A stretch of 64,000 nucleotides of DNA from Paracoccaceae bacterium (GCA_020832445.1 JAFIEO010000029.1:124001-188000), one strand, 5' to 3'. Shown: positions 37,288-47,603, numbered from the stretch's first letter. Translations and numbers: made by a program. Notes: generated by a model not told the origin, from the sequence alone.

Positions 37288-37328
37288 ATACATACAATAG
37301 ATACTGATTTTAATACATACAGTATACT
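37288..37328. promoter_or_regulatory. Direct repeat in divergent promoter region, candidate operator
   Basis: ATACATACAATAGATACT and ATACATACAGTATACT between tctB-like and iron-ADH genes. Confidence 0.45.
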
Positions 37329-37482
37329 CTGGTTCTTTTGATTTTCTCTTTTTGAACTTTTTTCTGACCGCAAACTGTCGTGAATTGCTGTTGACAGGTT
37401 GTAAATTATTGACCTAGTTATCGTTCCAATACGGCTTACCTATTTACAGGTTTACAGAACAGAATCAAGCTGGAGTGATCAC

Positions 37483-38610
37483 ATGCTACCCCTCGACACG
37501 GCGCTAGAACTGAACCGCCCGCATACTGTCCGATTCGGATCAGATACGCTGTCGACACTGCCTGCATGGGTTCAGGACCAAGGGTATCGGCGCCCGTTTG
37601 TCGTGGCTGATCCGGTGAACGCGGCGCGTGTCGGCCTGCTGGGCATCGATGCTGCTGCCGTTTTCGGCGAGGTGCGCGGCGAGCCTGATCTGCGCATGCT
37701 GGAAGCGGCACTTGCGCAAGTGGCGGACGCGGATGTGCTTATTGGGTTTGGCGGCGGCTCGGCGATGGATCTGGCCAAACTGGTGGCTGTTCTGGCCGCC
37801 AGTGACCTGACGCTTGACGACATCTCCGGTCCAGGACGCGCGCCAAAACGAAAGCTGGGGTTGGTGCAGGTTCCAACAACCGCCGGAACCGGTTCCGAGG
37901 TGGGAACACGGGCATTGATCACCGACCCGACAACCCATGCCAAGATTGCCACCGAAAGCCCGCATCTGCTGGCTGATCTGGCAATCATTGACCCAACCCT
38001 GACCGTATCGGTGCCCGCGCCCATCACCGCGACCACGGGGATTGATGCCCTGGCCCATTGCGTCGAGGCATTCACATCCAAAAGGGCACACCCCGTAATT
38101 GACGCATACGCTATGGAAGGGATCAAACTGGTCGGGGCATATTTGCACCGCGCCGTAGCCGATGGCACCGATCTGGAAGCGCGGGCAGGTCTTGCGCTGG
38201 CATCATTTTACGGGGGCATTTGCCTTGGTCCGGTCAATACCACCGCAGGGCATGCCGTGGCCTATCCTTTGGGCACACGCTTTGGCCTGCCGCACGGGCT
38301 GGCCAATACGCTGATATTTCCGCACACGCTGGCGGTAAATGCACCCGCGACCCCTGAAAAAACGCTTTCCATCTGCACAGCACTTGGGCAACCGGTATCA
38401 GACATTGCGCAGGTTCGCAGGGTCGCACGACACTATTGCGAATCCTTGGGCGTTGACATGACGTTATCCGCGCATGGTGTGCCTGACGACGCGTTTGGGT
38501 CGCTGGCCAAAGATGCACATGCCATCCGCAGGCTACTGGATTGGAACCCCGTCGATCTGACGCAGGACGACATTCGGAAAATCTATGAGGCCGCAGAAAA
38601 CGCCGCTTAA
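37483..38610 (+). CDS. Iron-containing alcohol dehydrogenase
   Basis: VLIGFGGGSAMDLAKLVAVL; VPTTAGTGSEVG; ALAHCVEAFTSKRAHPVIDAYAMEGI; HGLANTLIFPHTL. Confidence 0.93.
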   Translation: MLPLDTALELNRPHTVRFGSDTLSTLPAWVQDQGYRRPFVVADPVNAARVGLLGIDAAAVFGEVRGEPDLRMLEAALAQVADADVLIGFGGGSAMDLAKLVAVLAASDLTLDDISGPGRAPKRKLGLVQVPTTAGTGSEVGTRALITDPTTHAKIATESPHLLADLAIIDPTLTVSVPAPITATTGIDALAHCVEAFTSKRAHPVIDAYAMEGIKLVGAYLHRAVADGTDLEARAGLALASFYGGICLGPVNTTAGHAVAYPLGTRFGLPHGLANTLIFPHTLAVNAPATPEKTLSICTALGQPVSDIAQVRRVARHYCESLGVDMTLSAHGVPDDAFGSLAKDAHAIRRLLDWNPVDLTQDDIRKIYEAAENAA

Positions 38611-38879
38611 GGACGCCGCATTCCCACCGGAACGACCGTGCAGAACACTGCCATATTGTGACGGTGGGCGTCAGTTCGCGCGGTATCGGCCCGAACACCC
38701 CCCTTTGGGGGGCATCTTTGCGGATAGCCATGAAAACGTGCAAATGTAGTGCTAAATTAACATCGTCCTGTTCATCCTGTCCGGGACAATCTTGCCAATA
38801 GCAGCCGTCCACGATATCCAATGCGTAGCCATGTTGTTCTGACAGCCAGCTAGTTTCCTTTTTCCTGCTGGCTGGAATA

Positions 38880-39377
38880 ATGATCAAAACCTCTCAGATC
38901 GATAAGATATACATCGCCGAGCGTGGGCGCTTGCGACGACTTGTCATGCGTTTGACAGGCAACCGTGCCACCGCCGAGGAACTGGTGCAGGATGCCTTCC
39001 TGCGGTTGATCGCCGGAAATACAGATCACGACATCAGATCGTATGAAGCCTATCTGACACGGATTGCCCGCAACCTTGCCCTGAACCACATGCGTCACTT
39101 GCGTCAAGGCGTTGAACTGCCCTGCGAGAACGAGATGCTGGAGGCGATGAGCGATGAACGCCCATCGACCGAGATGACGTTGATTGCCCGCCAGACGCTT
39201 GCAAATACCCTGAAAGCAATCATGGCATTGCCACCCCGCCGCCGCGAGATATTCATTCTGCACCGATTTGAGGAACTCACCTATAATCAGATCGCGGCAC
39301 GATTGGGCATTTCACGCAATACCGTAATGGTTCAGATCGTGAACGCGCTTGCGGATTTGCGCAACGCAATGCGGTGA
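38880..39377 (+). CDS. ECF RNA polymerase sigma factor (FecI-like)
   Basis: TGNRATAEELVQDAFLRLIAG; LPPRRREIFILHRFEELTYNQIAARLGISRNTVMVQI. Confidence 0.93.
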   Translation: MIKTSQIDKIYIAERGRLRRLVMRLTGNRATAEELVQDAFLRLIAGNTDHDIRSYEAYLTRIARNLALNHMRHLRQGVELPCENEMLEAMSDERPSTEMTLIARQTLANTLKAIMALPPRRREIFILHRFEELTYNQIAARLGISRNTVMVQIVNALADLRNAMR

Positions 39378-39422
39378 ATTCTGTCGCATCTGCGCTGGCA
39401 GGGGCGCATCGCCACGCCACGC

Positions 39423-40241
39423 TTACCGCCTTGAAAACATGACCGGCACGGTGATGGTGCCTTGCACACCGGGGGGCGGCGCGGGAACAGGGGATGCGCG
39501 ACGCACAAGGTCTGTTGCGGCCTGATCGACATCGGCGCGACCGGATGAACGTGACAGCCGGATGGCCGAGACATTTCCTGCCGCATCAATCTGAAAGGTG
39601 ACATGGGCCTGCCCCTGTTCCCCGCGCGAACGGGGTTTGTGGCGTTCCAGATGGGCCAGCAACCGCGATTGCCATTGCACGGGGCTGATGCTGCGGCCCG
39701 CCCCTTGCGCAGATTGTCGGGCGGCATTGCGGGTGGAGTGTTGCGCCTGCTGGTTCTGCGCCCTGACCGAAGATTGAGAGGCCGCTGTCTGCTGCGGCAC
39801 GGGGGGCGCAGGGTCACGTTGCGGATTCTGCCGTGCGGTTTGTGTCACCGCAACCTGTTGCGGGCGCGGTCTGGGGCGCGGGGACACGGACAACACCACC
39901 TCTGCTTCATGCGTCACCTCATCGGGCTGCGGGTCTTCGGTTATTTCTTCTTCAACTTCTTCTTCTACGGGTTCTGGTTCGGGTATCGCTACGGCCTGCG
40001 CGGGCGCACTTGCCTGTGCGTCCTGTATGTCCTGGGAAAGCACTGTTTCCTGCGTCTCCGTCGCCTCGGTCATCGGGGCCAGTTCGATCATGATCGCAGG
40101 GGGCGGGCTGTCAGCGGCAACCATGGGCAGGGCACGTGTTGCCCAGATGACTGCGCCAGCATGGGCAGACATGACAGCTAGGGCCGCGCCGGTCCATAAC
40201 AGCGCGTCGCCCAGCCATCGGACCCGCCGTCGTTCATTCAC
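39423..40241 (-). CDS. tonB: TonB family energy transducer
   Basis: N-terminal TM; PEPEPVEEEVEEE Pro/Glu-rich spacer; C-terminal AHVTFQIDAAGNVSAIRLSRSSGRADVDQAATDLVRRASPVPAPP. Confidence 0.9.
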   Translation of the reverse strand: MNERRRVRWLGDALLWTGAALAVMSAHAGAVIWATRALPMVAADSPPPAIMIELAPMTEATETQETVLSQDIQDAQASAPAQAVAIPEPEPVEEEVEEEITEDPQPDEVTHEAEVVLSVSPRPRPRPQQVAVTQTARQNPQRDPAPPVPQQTAASQSSVRAQNQQAQHSTRNAARQSAQGAGRSISPVQWQSRLLAHLERHKPRSRGEQGQAHVTFQIDAAGNVSAIRLSRSSGRADVDQAATDLVRRASPVPAPPPGVQGTITVPVMFSRR

Positions 40242-40677
40242 CGGTTTCCTCCGCCGCCTGTGCCAACTGTTCCAACCCGACCAGCGCGATTTTCAGGTAA
40301 CCGGCACCGCGCAACAGGTTCATAACCTCCATGAATGCGCCGTAATCCACGCTTTTGTCTGCCCGCAAAAAAATCCGAGTGTCGCGATTGCCGTCGGTGA
40401 TGCGATCAACCTCGGCCGCAAGCGTGTCATGCGCAACCGCCGCATCGCCCAGATGCAGCGACAGATCCGCCTGCACCGTCAGGTAAAGTGGCTCGTCGGG
40501 GCGTTCGGCGGGTTGTGCCGTCGATCCCGGCAAATCCACTGCGACATCCACGGTCGACAAAGGTGCGGCCACCATGAAAATGATCAGTAGCACCAGCATC
40601 ACATCAATGAAGGGCGTGACGTTGATTTCTGCATTCTCTGCCAGATCATCGGCGCTTTCCCTGATTCCACCAGCCAC
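40234..40677 (-). CDS. exbD: Biopolymer transporter ExbD
   Basis: AEINVTPFIDVMLVLLIIFMVAAPLSTVDVAVDLP. Confidence 0.94.
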   Translation of the reverse strand: MAGGIRESADDLAENAEINVTPFIDVMLVLLIIFMVAAPLSTVDVAVDLPGSTAQPAERPDEPLYLTVQADLSLHLGDAAVAHDTLAAEVDRITDGNRDTRIFLRADKSVDYGAFMEVMNLLRGAGYLKIALVGLEQLAQAAEETGE

Positions 40678-40680
40678 GCC

Positions 40681-41802
40681 TTAGCCCCCCGCCTGCGCTA
40701 CGACCGGTTCTGGCACCAGCCGACGGTCCAGATCGCGGCTGACCAGTCGCGTGATCCGTTCCCCCGCGTCGCCAATAAGCAACCGGTAGCCCGCGATAGA
40801 ACGCGCAAACATGTTGTAAACCACCACCGCCGGGATCGCTGCAACCAACCCAAGTGCTGTGGCCAGAAGCGCCTCGGCAATCCCCGGGGCGACGACGGCT
40901 AGATTGGTGGTGTTGCTTTCGGCGATTGAGATGAAACTGTTCATAATCCCCCAGACTGTCCCGAAAAGCCCGACAAAAGGCGCGGTTGAACCGATGGTTG
41001 CCAGAACGCCGGTGCCGCGCGCCATGCGCCGCGCCGCCTGCGCCTCGCTCCGGCTTAGGGCAGCGGCAACACGCTCTTTCAGGCCCGCTCCGCCTGCATG
41101 ATGCAGGGCGGGCAGCGACTGCTCTACCTCTTGCACTGTCTCGGCCAGCATATGCCCGACAATGCCGCGCCCCGCCTTCAGCCGGTTCTGCGCCTCGTTC
41201 AGGGTGCTTGATCGTGCCAGCACCTTCAGCGCAGACCGCGCCCGTGCCCGCATCCCCCAAAGCTCCAGCGTTTTTGCCAGCCAGACGGTCCATGTCACCA
41301 GTGAAGCGAAAACCAGCCCCAGCATCACAAGCTTCACCACAATATCGGACCCGCGATACATGCCAATGGGCGACAGATCATGCGCCTCGCTTTCTGTTTG
41401 CGTCAGCAACCAGCGGACCGCACCCACAGGGTCAGACAGGGGCGCGGGAAACGGGTCTTGTGTGATCCTCTGTTCAGGCGCTGGAATGCCGGCCTGCGCG
41501 GGGTCCGGCGTCGTGCTTTCCAGTGGAAACAGAACCAAGGCAGGATCATCTTGCGGCGCCCCATCCGTAGTGGCTGAAGCGGATGGGACCACAGCACGCG
41601 GTTCATCCTGTCCTTGGGGTGTGACATTGGGCGTCCCCCCCTCCTGCGCGATGGCTGGACAGGTCAGAATCAGGCTTAGCGCACAAAGCGCCGCTGCCAC
41701 GGAAAACGAAAGCGAAAGTCTGTAGGACAAGGATATTCTCTTCGGGTTGGGCCGTCCGTCTGTGCCATGCACGCGCACGAACAGGCCGGAAGTAACATGC
41801 AT
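40681..41802 (-). CDS. exbB: MotA/TolQ/ExbB proton channel family protein
   Basis: LATIGSTAPFVGLFGTVWGIMNSFISIAESNTTNLAVVAPGIAEALLATALGLVAAIPAVVVYN. Confidence 0.94.
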   Translation of the reverse strand: MHVTSGLFVRVHGTDGRPNPKRISLSYRLSLSFSVAAALCALSLILTCPAIAQEGGTPNVTPQGQDEPRAVVPSASATTDGAPQDDPALVLFPLESTTPDPAQAGIPAPEQRITQDPFPAPLSDPVGAVRWLLTQTESEAHDLSPIGMYRGSDIVVKLVMLGLVFASLVTWTVWLAKTLELWGMRARARSALKVLARSSTLNEAQNRLKAGRGIVGHMLAETVQEVEQSLPALHHAGGAGLKERVAAALSRSEAQAARRMARGTGVLATIGSTAPFVGLFGTVWGIMNSFISIAESNTTNLAVVAPGIAEALLATALGLVAAIPAVVVYNMFARSIAGYRLLIGDAGERITRLVSRDLDRRLVPEPVVAQAGG

Positions 41803-41805
41803 TAA

Positions 41806-42426
41806 TCAGGTCAGGTGCTGTGCGACCAGTTCCCGCACATGAGCAAACGCTGCTTCAGCACCAGCGATGGCATGCTGCTCGTCCGCCCCGTACAGTGCAA
41901 TGCGGTCCAGCCCCCCCTTGAAGGCCCGCCAATACCGCGCGCGCCCCTGCGGGGGTTCCGCCAGATGCCGGGCGCCGTGGGTTTCTGACAGGCCCATTGC
42001 TTTGGCGTATTTCAGCAAAAACGCAGCGCCAAGATTGGAGCCTTCGACAACATAGAGCCAACCTAGCGCTTGTGGCAAAGCAGCCACGCCCCCATCCGGC
42101 GCGGTGCCATATGACGGCACGGCAAGCCCCAGATCAGCCAGGTCCTGTTCAACCGCATTCAGCCGAGAGTGTAAGGACATATCGGAAAACAATGCCGCCA
42201 GATCAGCGCGTGTGTATAGCGCGGACACTTCACGGTGTATCCCGTGCTGAACACACAGAAAGCCGCGATAACTCCTGACGCTCTCAAACGGGCGCGCGGC
42301 CATGATGGACCTGTCAACGCCCTCATGTGTGTTGTGCGTCGCTGCGCGAAGGCGGTCTGACAGCGGGCGGGTGGATTTCAAAACGATGGCAGGGGATGCG
42401 GACAGAACCGCTGGATCATGCGACAT
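41806..42426 (-). CDS. Biliverdin-producing heme oxygenase
   Basis: LSDRLRAATHNTHEGVDRSIMAARPFESVRSYRGFLCVQH; ALGWLYVVEGSNLGAAFLLKYAKAMGL. Confidence 0.91.
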   Translation of the reverse strand: MSHDPAVLSASPAIVLKSTRPLSDRLRAATHNTHEGVDRSIMAARPFESVRSYRGFLCVQHGIHREVSALYTRADLAALFSDMSLHSRLNAVEQDLADLGLAVPSYGTAPDGGVAALPQALGWLYVVEGSNLGAAFLLKYAKAMGLSETHGARHLAEPPQGRARYWRAFKGGLDRIALYGADEQHAIAGAEAAFAHVRELVAQHLT

Positions 42427-42479
42427 GGTATACCTTTATGAAGGGCATCGGGCAGGCCGGAACCTGCCAGAAAAGCGGT

Positions 42480-45149
42480 TCAGAATTGCATTCTCAATCC
42501 GGCGGAGAACGTGCGGCCCGGCCCCGGCTGGGTCACAAGGCTAAGCGGATCGACGTAGAACGCGTCGGTCAGGTTCTCGACCCTGAAATGTGCGTTCACT
42601 GAATCGCTGATTTTGTATTCGACAAACACATCCGCCAATGTATGGGCTTCCCAATCCACCAGCGAAATGAAGCTCGATGCACCGGCGGCGGTCACATCCC
42701 CATGCCCGATGGCGCGACGGCCCGTACGGGTGACCTGTCCGCCAAGCGTCAGACGGTCATCCATCAGCTTCTGAGTAAGTGACAGGCTAAGGCTGTATTT
42801 CGGCGGCACCTGATTTGTCGCATAGTCACCATAAAGCGACTTGCCCTCGCAGGTGGACGCCGTGCGGCAGAATTCCACCTTGGTGTAGTAGTTTGCCGCA
42901 AAATCTGCCGTGAACCCGCCGGTTTCATAGGTTGTGGCCAGTTCAAGGCCCGCAAAACGGGCTTTGTGGATATTGTTTATCTCAATCAAGAAAGGCTGCG
43001 TTGTGACGACCCGCGCCAGATAGTCATCTACAGTAGAGTTGAAATACCCCAGCTTCACGCGAATATTGTCATCTGCCGTGAACACCCCGTCATGGGTATA
43101 GTTTGCGCCAATCTCCCAGTTCCGCGAGCGTTCAGGACGGGCGTTCGCATTCACGTTGAAAGAAAACGCCGATGAGGATTCAAACAGGTTGGGCATGCGC
43201 GCCGTGTTGGAGTAGTTTGCGTAGACTTGCAGATTTGGCGTCACATCTGCCGCCACCCCCAACGAGCCGCCCCACGCGCCACCATCAAGTTTTGCGCCAT
43301 AGGTATAGCCGCGGCGAGGAAGGAAGGGATCAATATTGCGGTCCCTGGACCAGTAATGCTGATATCGCAGCCCGCCGGTCAATGTCAGCCAGTCATTCGC
43401 CTCCCATTCGGCGCGCACATATCCCAAAGCCTCGTGACGGCGGGCGTCGCGCAGATCAAGCCACGTTTCCACGTCCCGCGTTCCCGGAATTGGCCGTGTA
43501 TCTTCCATGCGCCACGATACGCCGTATTCCAGTTTGACATTGCCCATGCCGGTGAACAGGCGCGATGTGTTGGACAGTTCCGCCCCCATCATTTCTGTCT
43601 TGGAACCGGGCAGGAAATCCGCAGGCAAACCGACCGAGACCGGATCACGCCCCCCGCCCCGTGGTGCGTTCCGCTGTTCCAGCCCTGTCCAGTAGAATGA
43701 CGCCCGAAAATCGATCAGATTGCTTTCCGCAGGACGCCAGCTGTAGTGCAGGCTGACACTGTCCAGATCCGTTTCGGTCATCTGTTCGCGTTGCGTTGCG
43801 CTGCCGTCGGTCAGGGTCTGGCGGCTGGCCATGACATCGCCATTCTCGCCACGAAACCCGGTATAACTCAGCCTGAGGCTATGACCGTCCCCGAAGCTCA
43901 GGCCGCTTTTGATCAGCCAGCTTTCGGTTGCGGACTGGCTGTTCAGCACCTCTTCGCCTGCGCGGTAGGGGGCGATTCCCTCAAGTTCGACATAGTCGAG
44001 GTAATCCTCACCCGGAAAACAGGTGGTGAACCAGCAACGCTCTCGCGGGCCGGTGAACACCGGCGTTACTGCGGGGCCTTTGGTGCCTGCATGGTAGTTG
44101 CCGCGTTCCCGTCTGGCATATCCTGCAAGAAAGTCGAAATTTCTGTCCTGTATCGCACCAATCATGGACCACGAGCTGCTTGTGGGCTTCAGGGCCGAAG
44201 GTCGGTTCATGCCAGTTGGCGAACCGACGGCGGTTCCCACCTCTCGCGGCTGGTTGGTGACGGTGTAGCCGGACCTGCTGCCTGCCACAGGGTCAGACGT
44301 ATTGCCGCTTGCTTCGACATTAAAACGAAACCCTGTCTTGCGCCCAGGTCTGACAATATCTTCGGCGGAAACCGTCCGCATGGCGATGTTGCCTGCATTA
44401 CCGAACGAACTGATATTCGCGCCTTTTTCAATGTCCACGCCAGCTATGAAATCCGGATCGACATAGCTGCGGTTGGAAACCCCTTGATATCCTTGATAGA
44501 CCAGCAAGGAATTCTCTGCGCCGTCCACAGTGGTCTGCACGCGCCCCATCCCCTGCATACCGCGGATGTTTGGATCAATGGCGCCTGCACCATTGCGGGC
44601 CTCGCCAGAGGAAACCCCGGGTGTGCTTCGGAACATATCTGCCGGGCTGCTGCCACGGAAACGTTCAATCCGCTCGCCCGGAATATTGGCCACCGCGCCG
44701 GGTGTGGTATAGACGGCCGCCTGCCCCGTGCCCCCGATCACCGTGATCGGGTCCAGCAGAATCGTGCCATCGGGCGCTAAATCATCAACCGGCGTCGCGA
44801 CCGGCCCGCCCGTTATGGTGACCGTGTTTGCATTGGTGAAGCGATAATTCAGCCCACTGCCCGACAGCAATCTGGCCAATGCCACATCTGCACTGAGAGC
44901 ACCATTTACAGCGTTGCTTTGCAAACCCGCAGTGATCCGGTCATCTACGAAAACCTGTAGGTTGCTTGCCCGCGAAAACTGCACCAAAGCCGTCGAAAGC
45001 GGTTGCGGTGCGATGGCATAGCTGTGCGTCGCTGCCGCTTCTTGTGCAAAGGCGCCTGATACGCCGACAGGTCCCGTCAATGATGTGCTCAGCAGCAAAA
45101 TCGTGGCAATCTGGCGCGCAGGCGCGCATCTGGGTGTCGCGGCTCTCAT
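42480..45149 (-). CDS. TonB-dependent receptor with N-terminal STN signalling domain, probable heme/hemoprotein receptor
   Basis: PQPLSTALVQFSRASNLQVFVDDRITAGLQSNAVNGALSADVALARLLSGSGLNYRF (STN); plug and barrel; terminal AGLRMQF. Confidence 0.92.
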   Translation of the reverse strand: MRAATPRCAPARQIATILLLSTSLTGPVGVSGAFAQEAAATHSYAIAPQPLSTALVQFSRASNLQVFVDDRITAGLQSNAVNGALSADVALARLLSGSGLNYRFTNANTVTITGGPVATPVDDLAPDGTILLDPITVIGGTGQAAVYTTPGAVANIPGERIERFRGSSPADMFRSTPGVSSGEARNGAGAIDPNIRGMQGMGRVQTTVDGAENSLLVYQGYQGVSNRSYVDPDFIAGVDIEKGANISSFGNAGNIAMRTVSAEDIVRPGRKTGFRFNVEASGNTSDPVAGSRSGYTVTNQPREVGTAVGSPTGMNRPSALKPTSSSWSMIGAIQDRNFDFLAGYARRERGNYHAGTKGPAVTPVFTGPRERCWFTTCFPGEDYLDYVELEGIAPYRAGEEVLNSQSATESWLIKSGLSFGDGHSLRLSYTGFRGENGDVMASRQTLTDGSATQREQMTETDLDSVSLHYSWRPAESNLIDFRASFYWTGLEQRNAPRGGGRDPVSVGLPADFLPGSKTEMMGAELSNTSRLFTGMGNVKLEYGVSWRMEDTRPIPGTRDVETWLDLRDARRHEALGYVRAEWEANDWLTLTGGLRYQHYWSRDRNIDPFLPRRGYTYGAKLDGGAWGGSLGVAADVTPNLQVYANYSNTARMPNLFESSSAFSFNVNANARPERSRNWEIGANYTHDGVFTADDNIRVKLGYFNSTVDDYLARVVTTQPFLIEINNIHKARFAGLELATTYETGGFTADFAANYYTKVEFCRTASTCEGKSLYGDYATNQVPPKYSLSLSLTQKLMDDRLTLGGQVTRTGRRAIGHGDVTAAGASSFISLVDWEAHTLADVFVEYKISDSVNAHFRVENLTDAFYVDPLSLVTQPGPGRTFSAGLRMQF

Positions 45150-45258
45150 CCGGTTAATTCCTTCCTCGTTCTTGTCTGTCCCGGAAGGCGTTTCATGCGC
45201 CCTCATATGAACAGACCCGCGAGAGGAGGAAGGTAATTATAAAGCTTGATAAAAATTA

Positions 45259-46191
45259 TCAACTATAGAGAACGGCCACATTCGCGGGAAAATCAATCAA
45301 GGTCAGGCCAAGCGAATCCGCAATGGTTCTAAGCGCGTCATCGGGGTGATCCGCCTCGAACACGGCAGTGATGGGAATACGCGCGGTTGCTTTGCCCAAT
45401 ACCGCAATCCGCCCGCCACGATACCGTGCAAGTTCATCAACCACATCCTGCAAGGGCACAGACCGGAAGATAAGCTGTCCCCGTCGCCACGCCCCTATTT
45501 CGGTTTCATCAACTTCCGTTTTCGCAAATACCTGCCGGTGGTCAAAGCTGGCCTGCCACCCTGCATTCACGCGAACCGGCATGCCACTGGGCTGCCTGAT
45601 GGCCACCTTATGCGTTGCAACGGCAAGCTGTGCCCTGTCCGACCAGATGCGCAGGTTGAAACCCGCGCCCGCTGCATCAATCTCCGCCCCCATTGCCGAC
45701 ACTGAAAAAGGGCGGTGCGCATCGGGCGCAATGGAAAAATACGCCTCTCCGCGCAGCAGGGATAACCGGCGGTGATCCGGCGAAAAATCTAGGGCAAAGG
45801 CCGAACGACCGCCCAGATTGACCCGCGACCCGTCTGCCAGCGTTATATTGCGGGTCTCGCCTGCTGCTGTCTGTTTGTCGGCGCGAAACCCGGGACGGGT
45901 GACATGCCAACCGGCGGCTCCCGTCACCGCAGCACCTGCCAGAACGCCCAATGCATGGCGACGGTTTATCGCCTTGTCCCTTTTGCGCAAGGCAACCATT
46001 TCATGACGAACCGGATCGAAACTTGCCCAAAGGTCCTCTGCCTCTGCCCATGCGGCGCGATGCTCTGGCCCGGACTGAAGCCAGCGGTTGAATGCTGATC
46101 GGGTAGCATCTTCGCATTGCTCGTCGCGCAGCCTGACCAGCCATTCCAGCGCTTCGCGCATATGTGGTGTTTCGTCGTTCGTGTTTTGCAT
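45259..46191 (-). CDS. FecR-family anti-sigma/sensor protein
   Basis: ALEWLVRLRDEQCEDATRSAFNRWLQSGPEHRAAWAEAEDLW; TRNITLADGSRVNLGGRSAFALDF. Confidence 0.93.
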   Translation of the reverse strand: MQNTNDETPHMREALEWLVRLRDEQCEDATRSAFNRWLQSGPEHRAAWAEAEDLWASFDPVRHEMVALRKRDKAINRRHALGVLAGAAVTGAAGWHVTRPGFRADKQTAAGETRNITLADGSRVNLGGRSAFALDFSPDHRRLSLLRGEAYFSIAPDAHRPFSVSAMGAEIDAAGAGFNLRIWSDRAQLAVATHKVAIRQPSGMPVRVNAGWQASFDHRQVFAKTEVDETEIGAWRRGQLIFRSVPLQDVVDELARYRGGRIAVLGKATARIPITAVFEADHPDDALRTIADSLGLTLIDFPANVAVLYS

Positions 46192-46328
46192 CAGATTCAG
46201 GCCTGTGTTCCCTGCCTTTCTGACACCCGAGAGCGGCGATAGAATTATCGGATCGGCGAAATAAATTCCAAACGGGACAGTTTTCAGCGCAAGCGACCGG
46301 CGGGGCTGCGGATTACCAGACGGCCCCT

Positions 46329-46434
46329 AGCGCATATCACGCTCATTCGCATTCACGAGATATGCTCTAACTTATTGATTTCGCATGTTCGAGAAGCTCA
46401 AAACCGGTTCCCACTTTTGAGCAACATACTCTAA
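46329..46434 (+). repeat. Intergenic two-hairpin repeat, copy 3
   Basis: AGCGCATATCACGCTCATTCGCATTCACGAGATATGCTCTAACTTATTGATTTCGCATGTTCGAGAAGCTCAAAACCGGTTCCCACTTTTGAGCAACATACTCTAA. Confidence 0.93.
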
Positions 46435-46559
46435 ATATCGAAATTCGACGGCAAAACGATCCTATCGCGAATAGTCACATTTCGCGGGCGGGCCATCATC
46501 TTGCCGGACATGGCCAGATCACGCCTGATACGGATGTGACTCACATCCATAAAGGACAA

Positions 46560-47603
46560 TCAGCCAGCAGGCATTTCGATCTGGATTTTTACATCAGTCT
46601 CTCGTGCCTCGACCGCGCGCCCGAACGCGGCAATGCTGTCCCTGAATGCGAACGTTTCCGATATCAGCGGCTTGAGATCAACCTTGCCGGTCCCTATCAA
46701 TTCAATCGCGCGGTCATAGACATTGGCGTAGCGAAACACGGTTTCAATCCGAAGCTCTTTGGCCTGAAAACCGACGATGTCCATGGGGACCGGCTCTACC
46801 GGCATTCCCACCAGCACGACAGTTCCACCGGGCCGCGCAAGCGCTGGCAAGCCAAGAACTGCCGCGGCAGCACCACTGCATTCGAACACAACGTCAGCGC
46901 CCCAGCCACCGGTCGCCGCGGCGATCGCCTCTGCGGCAGAACACTGTCGGATGTTAATCGTATCGACCCCGTCATAGGCACCTATGATATCCAGTTTGGG
47001 CTGTGCCAGGTCGGCAACAAATACCTTCGCGCAGCCCCCGGCCAACGCGGCAAGTGCGGTCATCATCCCGATAGGCCCTGCCCCTATGACAAGGCCAACG
47101 TCGCCGGGTTGAATCCGCGCGCGCAATGCACTTTGAATACCTATTGCGAAGGGTTCAACCATTGCGCCCTCGGCAAAACTCATATTATCCGGAATGCGAT
47201 ATGTGAACGCGGCAGGGTGAATGACCTCAGGCGTTAAACAGCCATGGACTGGCGGAGTGGCCCAGAATTTTACGGACGGGTCAACATTGTAAATCCCGAG
47301 TTTGGAGGCTTTTGACGTTGCATCAGGAATGCCCGGTTCCATGCAAACGCGGTCACCAACAGTCAAATTCCGGACCTCGGTGCCTGTTTCCAGCACGACC
47401 CCCGCTGCTTCATGCCCAAGCACCATTGGCTCTTGCACAACAAACGGCCCGATCTTTCCGTGCGTATAGTAGTGAACATCTGACCCGCAGATACCGACGG
47501 TCCGGATGGCAACCCTGACATCGTGCGGCCCAACTTTTTGCTGAAACGGAATATCCCGAAGGGACAGCTTCCCTTTTCCTTCAAGCACCAATGCTTCAGC
47601 CAT
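46560..47603 (-). CDS. Zn-dependent medium-chain polyol dehydrogenase (xylitol/sorbitol dehydrogenase-like)
   Basis: [60 protein letters not shown]. Confidence 0.92.
   Translation of the reverse strand: MAEALVLEGKGKLSLRDIPFQQKVGPHDVRVAIRTVGICGSDVHYYTHGKIGPFVVQEPMVLGHEAAGVVLETGTEVRNLTVGDRVCMEPGIPDATSKASKLGIYNVDPSVKFWATPPVHGCLTPEVIHPAAFTYRIPDNMSFAEGAMVEPFAIGIQSALRARIQPGDVGLVIGAGPIGMMTALAALAGGCAKVFVADLAQPKLDIIGAYDGVDTINIRQCSAAEAIAAATGGWGADVVFECSGAAAAVLGLPALARPGGTVVLVGMPVEPVPMDIVGFQAKELRIETVFRYANVYDRAIELIGTGKVDLKPLISETFAFRDSIAAFGRAVEARETDVKIQIEMPAG

Noticed and set aside
43746-44780. 344 aa plus-strand ORF
   Set aside because: Antisense to the TonB-dependent receptor, no recognisable motifs.
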